From Piscinibacter sp. (GTDB lineage Bacteria; Pseudomonadota; Gammaproteobacteria; Burkholderiales; Burkholderiaceae_C), in NCBI GenBank assembly GCA_019635485.1, contig JAHBZL010000025.1, forward strand, positions 1 through 64,000: a stretch of 64,000 nt of DNA. Direction: 5' to 3'. The position numbers and the translations under genes were made by a program. Under the pieces are notes generated by a model. That model saw only the letters and a program-made list of their open reading frames with translations, ran no database searches and was not told the DNA's origin. This document shows, piece after piece, positions 18,472-28,500 of this stretch (its first letter is position 1; each line of letters opens with the position of its first letter).

Positions 18472-19479
18472 ATGACGAAGAGCCCTGTCATCGCCGCCAT
18501 CGACGCCGGTTGCGGCTTCACGAAGTTCTGCAAGCTGCGCCCAGGCCAGCATGCGGACATCGAAGTCTTCCCGTCCCTCACGGACATCGTCTTTCACGAC
18601 AGCCGCTGCAGCAACCTCAGATCCCCGCGGCGCAATGCCTTGATGCCCTTCGGTACGCACCTGGTCGAGGTGGGCCCGGACATCGAAGCGGCGCTGGGCG
18701 ATGCGATCTATCACTCGCAGGCAGAAGGCTTTGCGGCCACCGCTGACTACCGCGCCTGCGTCGCCGGCGCGCTGGCCTTCATCGAAGAGCCCATCATCGA
18801 CATGCTGGTGCTGACCGTGCCGATGCGCGAACGCGAAGCCCTGGAGCCGAAGATCCGGGACTGGCTGAGCCGGCCGGTGCGAACCGCGGCCAATACCAGC
18901 GTCACCGTGGCCCGGGTGGAAGTTCTGCCCCAGGCCACGGCCAGCGCCATCGAATGGCTGGATTCGCCCGAGCTCGACAAGACGCACGTGTCGCTGGTGC
19001 TGGTGGCGGGCTTCGGCTGCCTGGACTGGGCGCTGTACCGCGGCCGTGACCTGGAGCCCCTGGCCGGCGGCACCGAATACCACGGCGTTGCCAACCTGCT
19101 GCGCACCGTGGACGACCGGGTCGGCCAAGATGCCCCCAGCGGCGATGTCCGGCTCGATGCCGTTGATCAGGCGCTTCGCCATGGCAAGCCCGTGCAGGCG
19201 TGCGGACAACTGCATGACCTGCAGCCTCACTGGCCGTGGATCCATGGCCGAGCCCGCCGAATGCTGGGCGGCATCGCACAAGCGCTGATTGAACTGCCAA
19301 CCCCGCAGACCGTGTGGCTGGCCGGCGGCGGCGCAGCCTACTTCCTGCAGGCCGCGGAAGGCCTGTTCCATCGACAGGCCGTGCATGTGGCCGCTGAGCC
19401 GATGCACGCCAGCGTGCGCGGCATGTGCCTGTACGGCAAGCGCCGGCTGATGGCCGATCTGGACGCCCTGCGCGCCTGA
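18472..19479 (+). CDS. ParM/StbA-like actin-type ATPase (second, divergent copy)
   Basis: A 335-residue actin-fold relative of the gene at 16247. Phosphate-1 is AIDAGCGFTKF (residues ~9-19), phosphate-2 is LVAGFGCLDWALYRGRDL (~180), and the adenosine motif is WLAGGGAAYFL (~285). The phosphate-2 acid in the first copy (IDCGTRTLDW) is replaced here by AGFGCLDW, so nucleotide chemistry may differ. The pair are clearly paralogues of the same layout but diverged, not a recent duplication. Two unequal actin genes in one locus could form a mixed filament or a polymer plus regulator. Confidence 0.85.
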   Translation: MTKSPVIAAIDAGCGFTKFCKLRPGQHADIEVFPSLTDIVFHDSRCSNLRSPRRNALMPFGTHLVEVGPDIEAALGDAIYHSQAEGFAATADYRACVAGALAFIEEPIIDMLVLTVPMREREALEPKIRDWLSRPVRTAANTSVTVARVEVLPQATASAIEWLDSPELDKTHVSLVLVAGFGCLDWALYRGRDLEPLAGGTEYHGVANLLRTVDDRVGQDAPSGDVRLDAVDQALRHGKPVQACGQLHDLQPHWPWIHGRARRMLGGIAQALIELPTPQTVWLAGGGAAYFLQAAEGLFHRQAVHVAAEPMHASVRGMCLYGKRRLMADLDALRA

Positions 19480-19645
19480 TCCACCGCGAAGCGACCCCAA
19501 TCCCACCCACACCCCGCGCGCGAGGCGCCCGCGGGGACGACTGTGAACTTGACGCCTCTAGCGACCGTGCGATCTTTGATCTGACGCCGGCCGCGAAGCA
19601 GCAGATCCAACTGACCCGGCTGCGTGCAGCCAGGAAGGCACGGAC

Positions 19646-20005
19646 ATGACTGCAGTGACACCTCTCTTCTACGACCTGCGCGAGACGGCGACGATGCTGC
19701 GCGTGGACTACTCCACCGCCTGGAACCTGGTGAACACCGGCCAGCTGAAAGCGATGCAGATCGGCCGGCGCTGGAAAGTGACCCAGGCCGCCATCGATGC
19801 CTTCGTGCAGCAAGGCACCGAGGCCGTGCAGCAACGGGCGCAGGGCCATCGCAACGCATGTGAACGCATTGGAGGCAGGACATGGGCATCCTCAAACGAG
19901 GCACAACCTGGTGGATCGACATCACCGCGCCAGGCGGCCAGCGCGTTAGACAGTCGGCTGAGACAACTGACCGCAAGGCCGCGAAGGAACTCCACGACCG
20001 GCTGA
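19646..20005 (+). CDS. excisionase-like HTH protein overlapping the integrase start
   Basis: Residues 8-55 form a winged-helix excisionase domain (FYDLRETATMLRVDYSTAWN, VNTGQLKAMQIGRRWKVTQA). Such proteins bend att DNA and push integrase toward excision. A typical member would end near residue 75; this frame instead continues for 119 residues, overlapping the integrase by 124 nt. The extra tail (GGSTSPRQAASALDSR) is low complexity, so a lost stop or a frameshift near 19860 is possible. Its place directly before the integrase strongly supports the role. Confidence 0.75.
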   Translation: MTAVTPLFYDLRETATMLRVDYSTAWNLVNTGQLKAMQIGRRWKVTQAAIDAFVQQGTEAVQQRAQGHRNACERIGGRTWASSNEAQPGGSTSPRQAASALDSRLRQLTARPRRNSTTG

Positions 20006-20913
20006 AGCACGACCTGTGGCGCCAGGCCAAGCTGGGCGACAAACCCCGCTACACCTGGGAAGACGCGGCCCTGCGCTGGCTGAACGAGCAGGGCCACAAG
20101 GCGTCGATCCGCGACGACGCGAAGAAGATCGAGTTCCTCACCCCGTTCTTCAAGCGCCTGCCGCTGACCGAGCTGACCTGGGACCGCATGCAGGCCGTGG
20201 TGGAAGGCCAGAAGGGCGACAAGGCGCCGGCCACGCGCAACCGCTACTACCAGTTGCTGCGGTCCATCCTGCGGCGGGCCATGCGCGAATGGAACTGGAT
20301 CGACAGCGTGCCCACCATCCGGCTGCACCGCGAGCCCGAGGGCCGGGTGCGCTACCTCACGCCCACCGAGATTGACACCTTCCTGCGCAACCTGCCCGAG
20401 CACCTGCGTTCACTGACGCGCTTCACCATCGCCACCGGCCTGCGGCGCGCCAACGTGCTGGGCCTGAAGTGGAGCCAGATCGACATGCAGCGCCAGGTGA
20501 TGACCGTGGCCGCCAGCGACATCAAGAGCCGCAAGACCCTGGGCATACCGCTCAATGCCACGGCCATGGAGATCCTGCGCGCGCAGATCGGCAAGCACGA
20601 CGAGTACGTCTTCGTCTACAAGGGCAAGCGGCTGAACGCCACGGTAAACACCGCCTGGCGCAACGCGCTGAAGAAGTCGGGCATCGAAGACTTCCGCTTC
20701 CACGACACCCGCCACACCTGGGCCAGCCTGCTGATCCAGAACGGCGTGCCCAAGGGCATGATCAAGGAGATGGGCGGGTGGAAGTCGGACTCGATGGTGG
20801 AGCGGTATGCCCACCTGGCGCCGGAGCATTTGGCGCGGCATGCGGCGGTGATTGACGACGTTCTCGGCCCCGGCGGCCCGGCACCTGTCCGGGTTGTCAA
20901 GCGTCAAAGCTGA
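19882..20913 (+). CDS. tyrosine integrase, probable island integrase
   Basis: A 343-residue phage-type integrase with a short N-terminal arm-binding region, a core-binding domain (~60-155) and the catalytic domain. Catalytic residues are visible: R188 in ATGLRRANVL, H274 and R277 in FHDTRHTWA, W300 in MGGWKS, and the nucleophile Y309 in MVERYAHLAP. Enzymes of this kind recombine tRNA 3' ends with a matching attP, which fits the 48-bp tRNA-Asn repeats at the island ends. GGAGGCAGGAC precedes the ATG. It is nearer the middle of the island than the tRNA end. Confidence 0.93.
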   Translation: MGILKRGTTWWIDITAPGGQRVRQSAETTDRKAAKELHDRLKHDLWRQAKLGDKPRYTWEDAALRWLNEQGHKASIRDDAKKIEFLTPFFKRLPLTELTWDRMQAVVEGQKGDKAPATRNRYYQLLRSILRRAMREWNWIDSVPTIRLHREPEGRVRYLTPTEIDTFLRNLPEHLRSLTRFTIATGLRRANVLGLKWSQIDMQRQVMTVAASDIKSRKTLGIPLNATAMEILRAQIGKHDEYVFVYKGKRLNATVNTAWRNALKKSGIEDFRFHDTRHTWASLLIQNGVPKGMIKEMGGWKSDSMVERYAHLAPEHLARHAAVIDDVLGPGGPAPVRVVKRQS

Positions 20914-21011
20914 AAGGACCCATCGCCGGGCAGCCGGCGACGTGCGGCCGGGCCGGGGAGCGGAACCGCCAGGCGCCGGGATTCGGGCTGGAACACTGGA
21001 CAATAGGCCCC

Positions 21012-23816
21012 ATGGCAACCCGTAAGAAGACCACATCGGCCCCGGCAGCGCCAAGTTCGGCGGCGTTCGAGCACAAGGGGGCAGAAGCGCTGATCCGCCC
21101 GGAGGTGGGCGTGCAGTCGCGCTTCAAGAAGCGCAAGCCGCCTGCGAAATACACCTACGACCCGTCGCTGGCGCCCTCCATGCAGTGGGACGGCGGCAAC
21201 CCGGCGCGCGAGCGTGGCGAAGCGCTGATTGCCGCCATTGAAGCCGCCGCGCAGCGCCTGGCGGCAGCCCAGGAGCCGGCCGACCGAGAACGGGCTCAGG
21301 CCGAACTGCGCGAGGCCACTGCCGCGCTGAAGGCCCTGTCGCGCCCGTTCCTTGAATGGGCCGGCAAGGCCGAGCGGCTGAGCTTCGAGGTGCCGACGCT
21401 GCCGCTGTTCATCCACGAGCGGCTGTCCACTCAGGCCATCCTGGAAAGTCTGAAGGGTTTCACCGGCGGCCAGATGGCGCTGAACTTCGGCGGCCACCCC
21501 GACCGCGACCTGGCCGAACAGCTGCTGAAGGCCTACGAGTACCCCAACGGCTGGTTCAACCGCATGATCCTGGGCGACAGCCTGGTGGTGATGAACTCGC
21601 TGCTGCAATACGAGCACATGGCCGGGCAGGTGCAGATGGTCTACATCGACCCGCCCTATGGCGTGAAGTTCGGCAGCAACTTCCAGCCCTTCGTGCGCAA
21701 GCGCGACGTGAGCCACGGCGCCGACGAAGACCTGACGCGCGAACCCGAGATGGTGAAGGCCTACCGCGACACTTGGGAGCTGGGCCTGCACTCGTACCTG
21801 ACCTACCTGCGCGACCGTCTGCTGGTGACGCGGGAGTTGCTGACCGACAGCGGTAGCGTGTTTGTGCAGATCTCGGATGAGAACTTGCATCACGTGCGGG
21901 AGGTGATGGATGAGGTGTTTGGAGTTGAGAACTGCGTTTCGGTCATAAGCTTCAAGAAGACAACGAGCGCATCAAGCGAACTCGTTCCGTCGATCAGTGA
22001 CTTCCTGATCTGGTACGCGAAAGACAAGACAAGGGTCAAGTTCAATCGGGCGTACGCGCCAAAGGAGTTCGCTCCTGACGCCATCTACAAGTACGTGCGC
22101 CTGCCGAATGGCACTGAGCGAAATGTCTCCCGCGAGGAAATGGAGAACCCGAGCCTACTGCCCGATGGTGCGCGGCTCTTTTCACTGGATAACTTGACCT
22201 CGCAGCGCCCGCCCGGTGACTTTCCAGTCGAGTTCAAAGGCAAGACGTATCGGCCTGGACGAGGTTACTGGAAGACCGGGGAAGTCGGGATGCAGGCACT
22301 AATTGCTGCGGATCGGCTGGGCGTCACTGGCAATACCCTCCGCTATAAGCGATTTCTTGATGACTTTCCCGTCAAGGAGATTCCCAGTCTTTGGACGGAC
22401 ACGAGCACCGGTAGCTTCACGGAGTCGAAGGTGTACGTCGTCCAAACGAGCGTCAAAGTGATTGAGCGCTGTCTTCTCATGACCACCGACCCCGGCGATC
22501 TCGTCATCGACCCAACCTGCGGCAGTGGCACCACCGCCTACGTCGCCGAGCAATGGGGCCGCCGCTGGATCACCATCGACACCTCGCGCGTGCCTCTCGC
22601 GCTGGCCCGTCAACGCCTGCTGACCGCCAACTTCGACTACCAGGAGCTGAAGAATCCCGAGATGGGCCCGGCCGGCGGCTTCAGCTACAAGATGAAGCAG
22701 AACAAGAAGGGCGAGCACACCGGCGGCATCGTTCCCCACGTCACGCTCAAGAGCATCGCCAACGGCGAGCAGCCCGACGTGGAGGTGTTGGTGGACCGCC
22801 CGGAGATCGTGCCCGGCGTCACGCGCGTGACCGGCCCCTTCGTGTTCGAAGCCACCATCCCCACGGCCCAGGGCTTCGACGATGCCAGCGACCCGGCCGC
22901 GGGCCAGGGCGCGAAGGCCGATGAAGAAAGCGACGAGGCCTTCATCCACCGCATGGTCGGTGTGCTGCAGTCATCGCCGGTGCTGCACCTGCCCGGCAAC
23001 CAGACCGTCACCTTGGCCCAGGTGCGCCGCCCGGCCCGTGCGCTGTGGCTCAGCGCCGAGGCGGTGCGTCCGGCCGAGGGCCTGGCGTCCAGCATCGAGG
23101 CGGCCGATGCCGCCAACGGTGGCCTGGCGCTGGCGAGTGGGGATTCGGTGGCCATCGTCTTCGGCCCCGCCCACGGCAGCATCACCCGCCGCCTGGTGGA
23201 AGAAGCCTGGGGCGAGGCGCAACTGCCCGGCCGCGGCTACAAGCACCTCTACGTAATCGGCTTCGCCATCGAACCCGACGCGCGCCAACGCATCGACGAC
23301 TACTACACCAAGCTCGGCCTGCCCGTCACCTACGTGCAGGCAACGCCTGATGTGCTGATGGGCGACCTGCTGAAGAACATGCGCTCCAGCCAGATCTTCA
23401 GCGTCTGCGGCCAGCCCGATGTCAGCCTGACGCCGGTGGAGGCGCCGGCCGACGGCGCTGGCAATGCGCAGTACTGGCAAGTCAAGCTCGAAGGCCTGGA
23501 CGTGTTCGACCCCGCCACCGACCGCGTCGAACCCACGCCCGGCCGCGAGGTGCCCGCGTGGTTCCTGGACACCGACTACAACGGCCTGGTGTTCCGGCCC
23601 CGCCAGGCCTTCTTCCCGCTCACCGGCGCCTGGGACAACCTGAAGCGCAGCCTGCGCGCCGAGTTCGACGACAGCGTGTGGGCCCACCTGGCCGGCGACA
23701 CTAGCGAGCCGTTCATGGGCGGCAGCAACGAACAGATCGCCGTGAAAGTGATCGACCACCGGGGTAATGAGCTGATGGTGGTGAAGTCGCTGGCGGCACC
23801 GAAGAAGAAGCGTTGA
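21012..23816 (+). CDS. mod: type III-like DNA adenine methyltransferase (Mod)
   Basis: A 934-residue N6-adenine methylase of the beta arrangement: catalytic DPPYGVKFGSNF at ~213-224 comes first and the SAM-binding DPTCGSGTTA at ~500 comes second, with a target-recognition segment between. The gene segment coding for ~295-490 is visibly lower in GC than its flanks, consistent with a swapped recognition domain. The long C-terminal region (~530-934) exceeds standard Mod proteins (~650) and is of unknown role. It heads a three-gene operon with an ATPase 28 bp later and a helicase-nuclease. It would mark self DNA at the site checked by its partners. Confidence 0.92.
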   Translation: MATRKKTTSAPAAPSSAAFEHKGAEALIRPEVGVQSRFKKRKPPAKYTYDPSLAPSMQWDGGNPARERGEALIAAIEAAAQRLAAAQEPADRERAQAELREATAALKALSRPFLEWAGKAERLSFEVPTLPLFIHERLSTQAILESLKGFTGGQMALNFGGHPDRDLAEQLLKAYEYPNGWFNRMILGDSLVVMNSLLQYEHMAGQVQMVYIDPPYGVKFGSNFQPFVRKRDVSHGADEDLTREPEMVKAYRDTWELGLHSYLTYLRDRLLVTRELLTDSGSVFVQISDENLHHVREVMDEVFGVENCVSVISFKKTTSASSELVPSISDFLIWYAKDKTRVKFNRAYAPKEFAPDAIYKYVRLPNGTERNVSREEMENPSLLPDGARLFSLDNLTSQRPPGDFPVEFKGKTYRPGRGYWKTGEVGMQALIAADRLGVTGNTLRYKRFLDDFPVKEIPSLWTDTSTGSFTESKVYVVQTSVKVIERCLLMTTDPGDLVIDPTCGSGTTAYVAEQWGRRWITIDTSRVPLALARQRLLTANFDYQELKNPEMGPAGGFSYKMKQNKKGEHTGGIVPHVTLKSIANGEQPDVEVLVDRPEIVPGVTRVTGPFVFEATIPTAQGFDDASDPAAGQGAKADEESDEAFIHRMVGVLQSSPVLHLPGNQTVTLAQVRRPARALWLSAEAVRPAEGLASSIEAADAANGGLALASGDSVAIVFGPAHGSITRRLVEEAWGEAQLPGRGYKHLYVIGFAIEPDARQRIDDYYTKLGLPVTYVQATPDVLMGDLLKNMRSSQIFSVCGQPDVSLTPVEAPADGAGNAQYWQVKLEGLDVFDPATDRVEPTPGREVPAWFLDTDYNGLVFRPRQAFFPLTGAWDNLKRSLRAEFDDSVWAHLAGDTSEPFMGGSNEQIAVKVIDHRGNELMVVKSLAAPKKKR

Positions 23817-23844
23817 CTTCCAGAATGGGCGGGAGACAGATGCG

Positions 23845-25584
23845 ATGCCGATGATTCGCAAGGTCACGCTGAAGAACTTCAAGCGGTTTGACGACGTGAC
23901 GTTTGTGCTGCCCGGGCACCTTGTGCTGGCTGGGCCGAACAACACGGGCAAGACCACGTTGCTGCAGGCCATCGCTGCGTGGTCGCTGGGCCTGCTGGAG
24001 TGGAAGAAGCTCGGGCAGCCAAAGAAGGTGAATGTCGCCTATGGCTGGGCCGACATGGAGAGGCTGGCTTTCAGCGCGGCGGCGTTGCGATCATTCGATT
24101 TGCTTTGGCGAAACCGCGCGACGACCGCACCTCTGGAGATCGGACTTCAGTTTGACGGCAGGCCAGATGTGCTGACGTTGGAGTTCAAGTTCCAGGCCGC
24201 CGGGCTGGTCAACGTGCGCCCCAAGGCAGATGTCGATGCGGATGTGCTTGCCGAGATCAATGAGCTGGAGGCAGTCTTCATTCCGGCCATCGGCGGGCTC
24301 GTTCGAGAGGAGTCCGAGTTCGCGGATCCCAAGGCCATCGAGGGCCGGCTGGCCCAGGCCCGCGCGGGTGAGGTGCTGCGAAATCTGATCCTCAAGATTC
24401 ACGCACGCGAGCAGGCATGGAAGCAACTGAATGCCACGCTGGTGCGACTGTTCGGCTACGAACTCACGCCGCCATTGCGTGGCGAGTACATCACCTGCGA
24501 GTACCGCTCAGCTCGAAATCAAGGGCCGACGTTTGATCTCGCCACGGCAGGTAGCGGCATGCTCCAGGTATTGCTGGTGCTTGCGTTGCTGCTGGCTCAT
24601 GACAAGGCTTTGCTCCTCATCGACGAACCAGACGCGCACCTCCACTTGATACTTCAGCGCGCCATCTATGGTGAACTGCGTGCAGTGGCGGCATCGAGTG
24701 GTTCTCAATTGCTGATCGCCACGCATTCTGAACAGGTCATTGACTCGGTGGATCCCCGAGAGCTCTGCCTGATGTACGGAACTCCGCGACTGGTGGCCGA
24801 TAGCGACGAAAAGGCGGCACTGGTGGAGTCGTTGGGTGCACTGACCCACGGTGAGCTTCTGCTGGCGAATGGTGCCGTTGGGGTGCTGTACGCCGAGGAC
24901 TACACGGATGTCGACATCTTGAAGGCCTTCGCCCGAGTTCTTGGGGATGATGCCGCGCTGCATATGCTGGAAGTGGATGTGGTCTGCAAGCGCATCAAGG
25001 CCGAGTCACCGGAGGGATTGGGCAGCATGAAGGCAGCCGACCACTGGAAGATGCTCAAGCTGGTGCGCGACGCGCTGCCAGCCCTGGAGATCCTGGACGG
25101 TGACTCGAAGAACAAGGCTGACGATTCCGTGACCGGCACGAACGACAAGGTCCAACGGCTGCGTTGGCGTTGGTACGAGATTGAGAGCTACCTGCTGTCG
25201 CCCCAGCCGTGGATTCGTTTCCTTCGCAGCAAGATGGGTGACGGTGCCGATGCCGACGCTGCGGCCGATGCCGCCTTCAAGGAAATGGACAAGTTGTTGG
25301 AGGCCAGCTTCCGCGATCACCCCCTGGAGCCGACAGGCCCACAGGGGCGTGTTCTTCAGACCGAGCCGGCGAGCAAAACACTGATTCCCGCGATGTTGCA
25401 GGCGGCGGGCCTGAATCAGTTCGGAAAGAGCAGCTACTTCGAGATCGCGCAGTGCTTCCAAGCAGATGAGGTTCATCCTGAGGTCCGAGAAAAGCTCGCT
25501 TTGATGAAGTTCGCCTTCGGTGTCGGTCCGGACCCGCGCGTTGCGGCGGCTGCACCCGCAGCTGAGGGCGGTGGCCATGCTTGA
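23845..25584 (+). CDS. AAA/OLD-like ATPase with TOPRIM-like C-terminal region
   Basis: A 579-residue protein. An ABC/SMC-type ATPase comes first: KNFKRFDD then Walker A GPNNTGKTT (residues 30-38), signature ATAGSGMLQVL (~232), Walker B LLLIDEPDAHLH (D260, E261). A second part has a TOPRIM-like acidic set, YAEDYTD with E351 and EILDGDSKN with D418 and D420, as in OLD nucleases. OLD proteins are ATP-controlled DNA nucleases active in phage defence. It sits between methylase and helicase, overlapping the latter by 8 nt, so the three act together. The TOPRIM assignment is by pattern only. Confidence 0.8.
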   Translation: MPMIRKVTLKNFKRFDDVTFVLPGHLVLAGPNNTGKTTLLQAIAAWSLGLLEWKKLGQPKKVNVAYGWADMERLAFSAAALRSFDLLWRNRATTAPLEIGLQFDGRPDVLTLEFKFQAAGLVNVRPKADVDADVLAEINELEAVFIPAIGGLVREESEFADPKAIEGRLAQARAGEVLRNLILKIHAREQAWKQLNATLVRLFGYELTPPLRGEYITCEYRSARNQGPTFDLATAGSGMLQVLLVLALLLAHDKALLLIDEPDAHLHLILQRAIYGELRAVAASSGSQLLIATHSEQVIDSVDPRELCLMYGTPRLVADSDEKAALVESLGALTHGELLLANGAVGVLYAEDYTDVDILKAFARVLGDDAALHMLEVDVVCKRIKAESPEGLGSMKAADHWKMLKLVRDALPALEILDGDSKNKADDSVTGTNDKVQRLRWRWYEIESYLLSPQPWIRFLRSKMGDGADADAAADAAFKEMDKLLEASFRDHPLEPTGPQGRVLQTEPASKTLIPAMLQAAGLNQFGKSSYFEIAQCFQADEVHPEVREKLALMKFAFGVGPDPRVAAAAPAAEGGGHA

Positions 25585-28500
25585 TTTCCAAGTCGAAAGC
25601 CCGATCCAGAACAGCCCCTACGACGAGCCGACCAGGTGGTGGCGAATCGTCCCTGGCGAAACGCCACAGCTGATGGACGGCCGCCGCCCAGCCGCTTACT
25701 ACTGGCGCAAGGCTGGCGGTGCGGAAGAGGACAACGAGGACGTGGGCACCGAGATCACGCTGATCATGGTGAACCGCATCCGCGACCGTGTGCGGCAGTG
25801 GCGGGCCGAGGGCTTCCAGGGGGCCAGCCGCATCAGCCTGGAACTGCTGGCCTGGTGGCAGCGCGAGGGGCGAGCGCAGCGGTTGTTCTTCGCCCAGTTG
25901 GAAGCGGCGATGACGGTGATGTTCCTCACCGAGGCTCGGCCCGACTATCTGCAGGGCATCGACATCCGTCCTGACGCGCCCACCGAGCGCCAGGCGGCCG
26001 ATGGCATCAAGCCACTGATGCGTTGGGCCTGCAAGATGGCCACCGGCAGCGGCAAGACCACGGTGATGGGCATGCTGGCGGCCTGGACCATCCTGAACAA
26101 GGTGGCCAGCGGCGGGCGTGACGCGCGGTTTGCCGACTTCGTGTTGGTGGTGTGCCCGAACGTCACCATTCGCAGCCGGCTGGGCGAGTTGGACCCTGGG
26201 CGTGGCGACGCCAGCCTGTACCGCACGCGGGACCTGGTGCCGCCCCATCTGATGGCGTTGCTGGTGCAGGGCCGCGTGCTGGTGCGCAATTGGCACGCGT
26301 TCGAGCTGCAGGACGATGGCAGCGTGGGCGGCGACAGTGCCCGCGTGGTGAAGCGCGGGCGCGAGCTGCGGGAACGGCGCACGGTACGCATTGCCGACAA
26401 GGCCACCACGGCCCGCGGCAACCGCTACATGACCTTGGACGCCTACCGCAAGGCCCAGGTGCTGGACCTGCTGGAGGTGGTGAGCGAAGCGCGCGACGAG
26501 CACGGCGTGCCAGTGCAGGCCGAGGTGATCGAGACGCGCTACGTCGAGTCAGACACCAAGTGGCTGCGGCGGGTGCTGGAGGACGGCTCGCGCAAGCGCA
26601 ACATCATGGTCTTCAACGACGAAGCCCATCACGCGTACCGCCTGGGCGAAACCGAGGAAGAGGAAGACGAGGACGATGACGGACTCGACGCCTACTACCG
26701 TGAAGCCACCGTGTGGGTGGAGGGGCTGGACCGGATCAACCGGCTGATAGGGATCAGCCGAGTGATGGACTTCTCAGCGACGCCGTACTACCTGGGGCGC
26801 GTGGGGAACAACGCGAATCGCCCGTTTCCGTGGGTCGTGAGTGACTTCGGGTTGATGGAGGCCATTGAGTCCGGCCTCACCAAGATTCCGCAATTCGCGG
26901 CGCGTGACCTGACGGGTGAGCCGATTCCGGGCTACTTCAACATCTGGCGCTGGATCCTGCCTCAGCTGAAGGCCTCGGAGCGCGGTGGGCGCAAGCAGGC
27001 GGCCAAGCCCGAAGCGATCCTGCGCCACGCCTTTACGCCGATGGTGATGCTGGGCGGGCTGTGGCAACAGCGTGCGCGCGACGTTGCCGCCCGAGGCGAA
27101 GACGACCGGCCGCCCGTGTTCATCGTCGTGTGCAAGAACATCAAGCTCTCGCGCCTGGTGTACGACTGGCTGGCGATGGACAACCCGCCACCTGGTGTAC
27201 CCAAGTCGGGTTTGTCGGACTTCCTGAATACGCCGGAGCGCGAGAACACGATCCGGGTGGACAGCACCGTGGAAGAGGATGCGTGGATGCGCTTCACGCT
27301 CGACACGGTGGGCCGGCGTGACTGGTCTCGCGACACGATGGGCCGCCCGATCTATCCGGACGGATTCGTCGAGCTTGCCGAGAAGCTGAAGAAGCCGCTG
27401 CATCCGCCGGGTCGCGACGTGCGCGCCATCATCAGCGTGGGCATGCTCACTGAGGGCTGGGACTGCAATACCGTCACGCACATCGTGGGCCTGCGGCCGT
27501 TCATGTCGCAGTTGCTTTGCGAGCAGGTGGTGGGCCGTGGCCTGCGCCGAACCGGCTACGAGCCGGATCCGGATGGCAAACTGCCCGAGGAGATTGCGCA
27601 GATCTTCGGCGTGCCCTTCCAAGTGGTGCCGTTCAAGGCGCAGGCCAGTGCCGCGCCGAAGCCCCAGGTGCAAACTTGGCGCGTGCGGGCATTGCCCGAG
27701 CGGGCGCCGCTGGAGATCAAGTTCCCGCGCGTCGATGGGTACATCGTGCAGGCAAAGCGCAGCCTGGACATCGACTGGGAACGCGTCGACGCGATCCAGA
27801 TCGACCCTACGCGGCTTCCGGTGTCCGTCGAGATGAAGGCCGGTCTCCCCGCGGCTGATGGCACGCCAATGGTCGGCGCACCGGGCCGTGTGGAGGAAGT
27901 GACCCTGGCCGAGTACCGGCTGCACAACCGGCTGCAGACGCAGGCCATGCGGGCGGCGCACGAGTTGATGCGGGAGTACGCACGACGCACTGCGGTGGAC
28001 GTGGAGGTGCTTCGGCCGCTGTTCGGCAGCTTCGTTGCCCTCGTGCTGGGCTTTGTTCAGCGCAAGGCACTGGCCTATCCGCCGGCGCAGAAGTCAGATG
28101 TGTTCCTGGCGCCAAACTACTCGCGCATGCAGGAGATCCTGCTGGAGCACCTCACGGTTTCGGGCACCGAAGGCTTGCGTCCGCGCTTCGAGCAGCATCG
28201 GCCGGTGGGCAGCACAGCCGATGTGGACTACTCGACGCGAAAGGAGCCTATGCCGGTGATGCGCAGCCATCTGAACTTTGTTGTCGCAGACTCGCAGTGG
28301 GAGCGAATCGCAGCGACAGTGCTCGACACGCACCCGAAGGTCGAGAGCTTTGTGAAGAACAGCGGCCTGGGCTTTGCGATCCCCTACACGCTGCGTGGCA
28401 CAGCGCATGACTACCTGCCGGACTTCGTCGTCAAGCTGGATGGCGGGCAGCGCCATCTGGTTGTCGAGATCAAGGGCGTCACCGACGAGCTGTCGGACGC

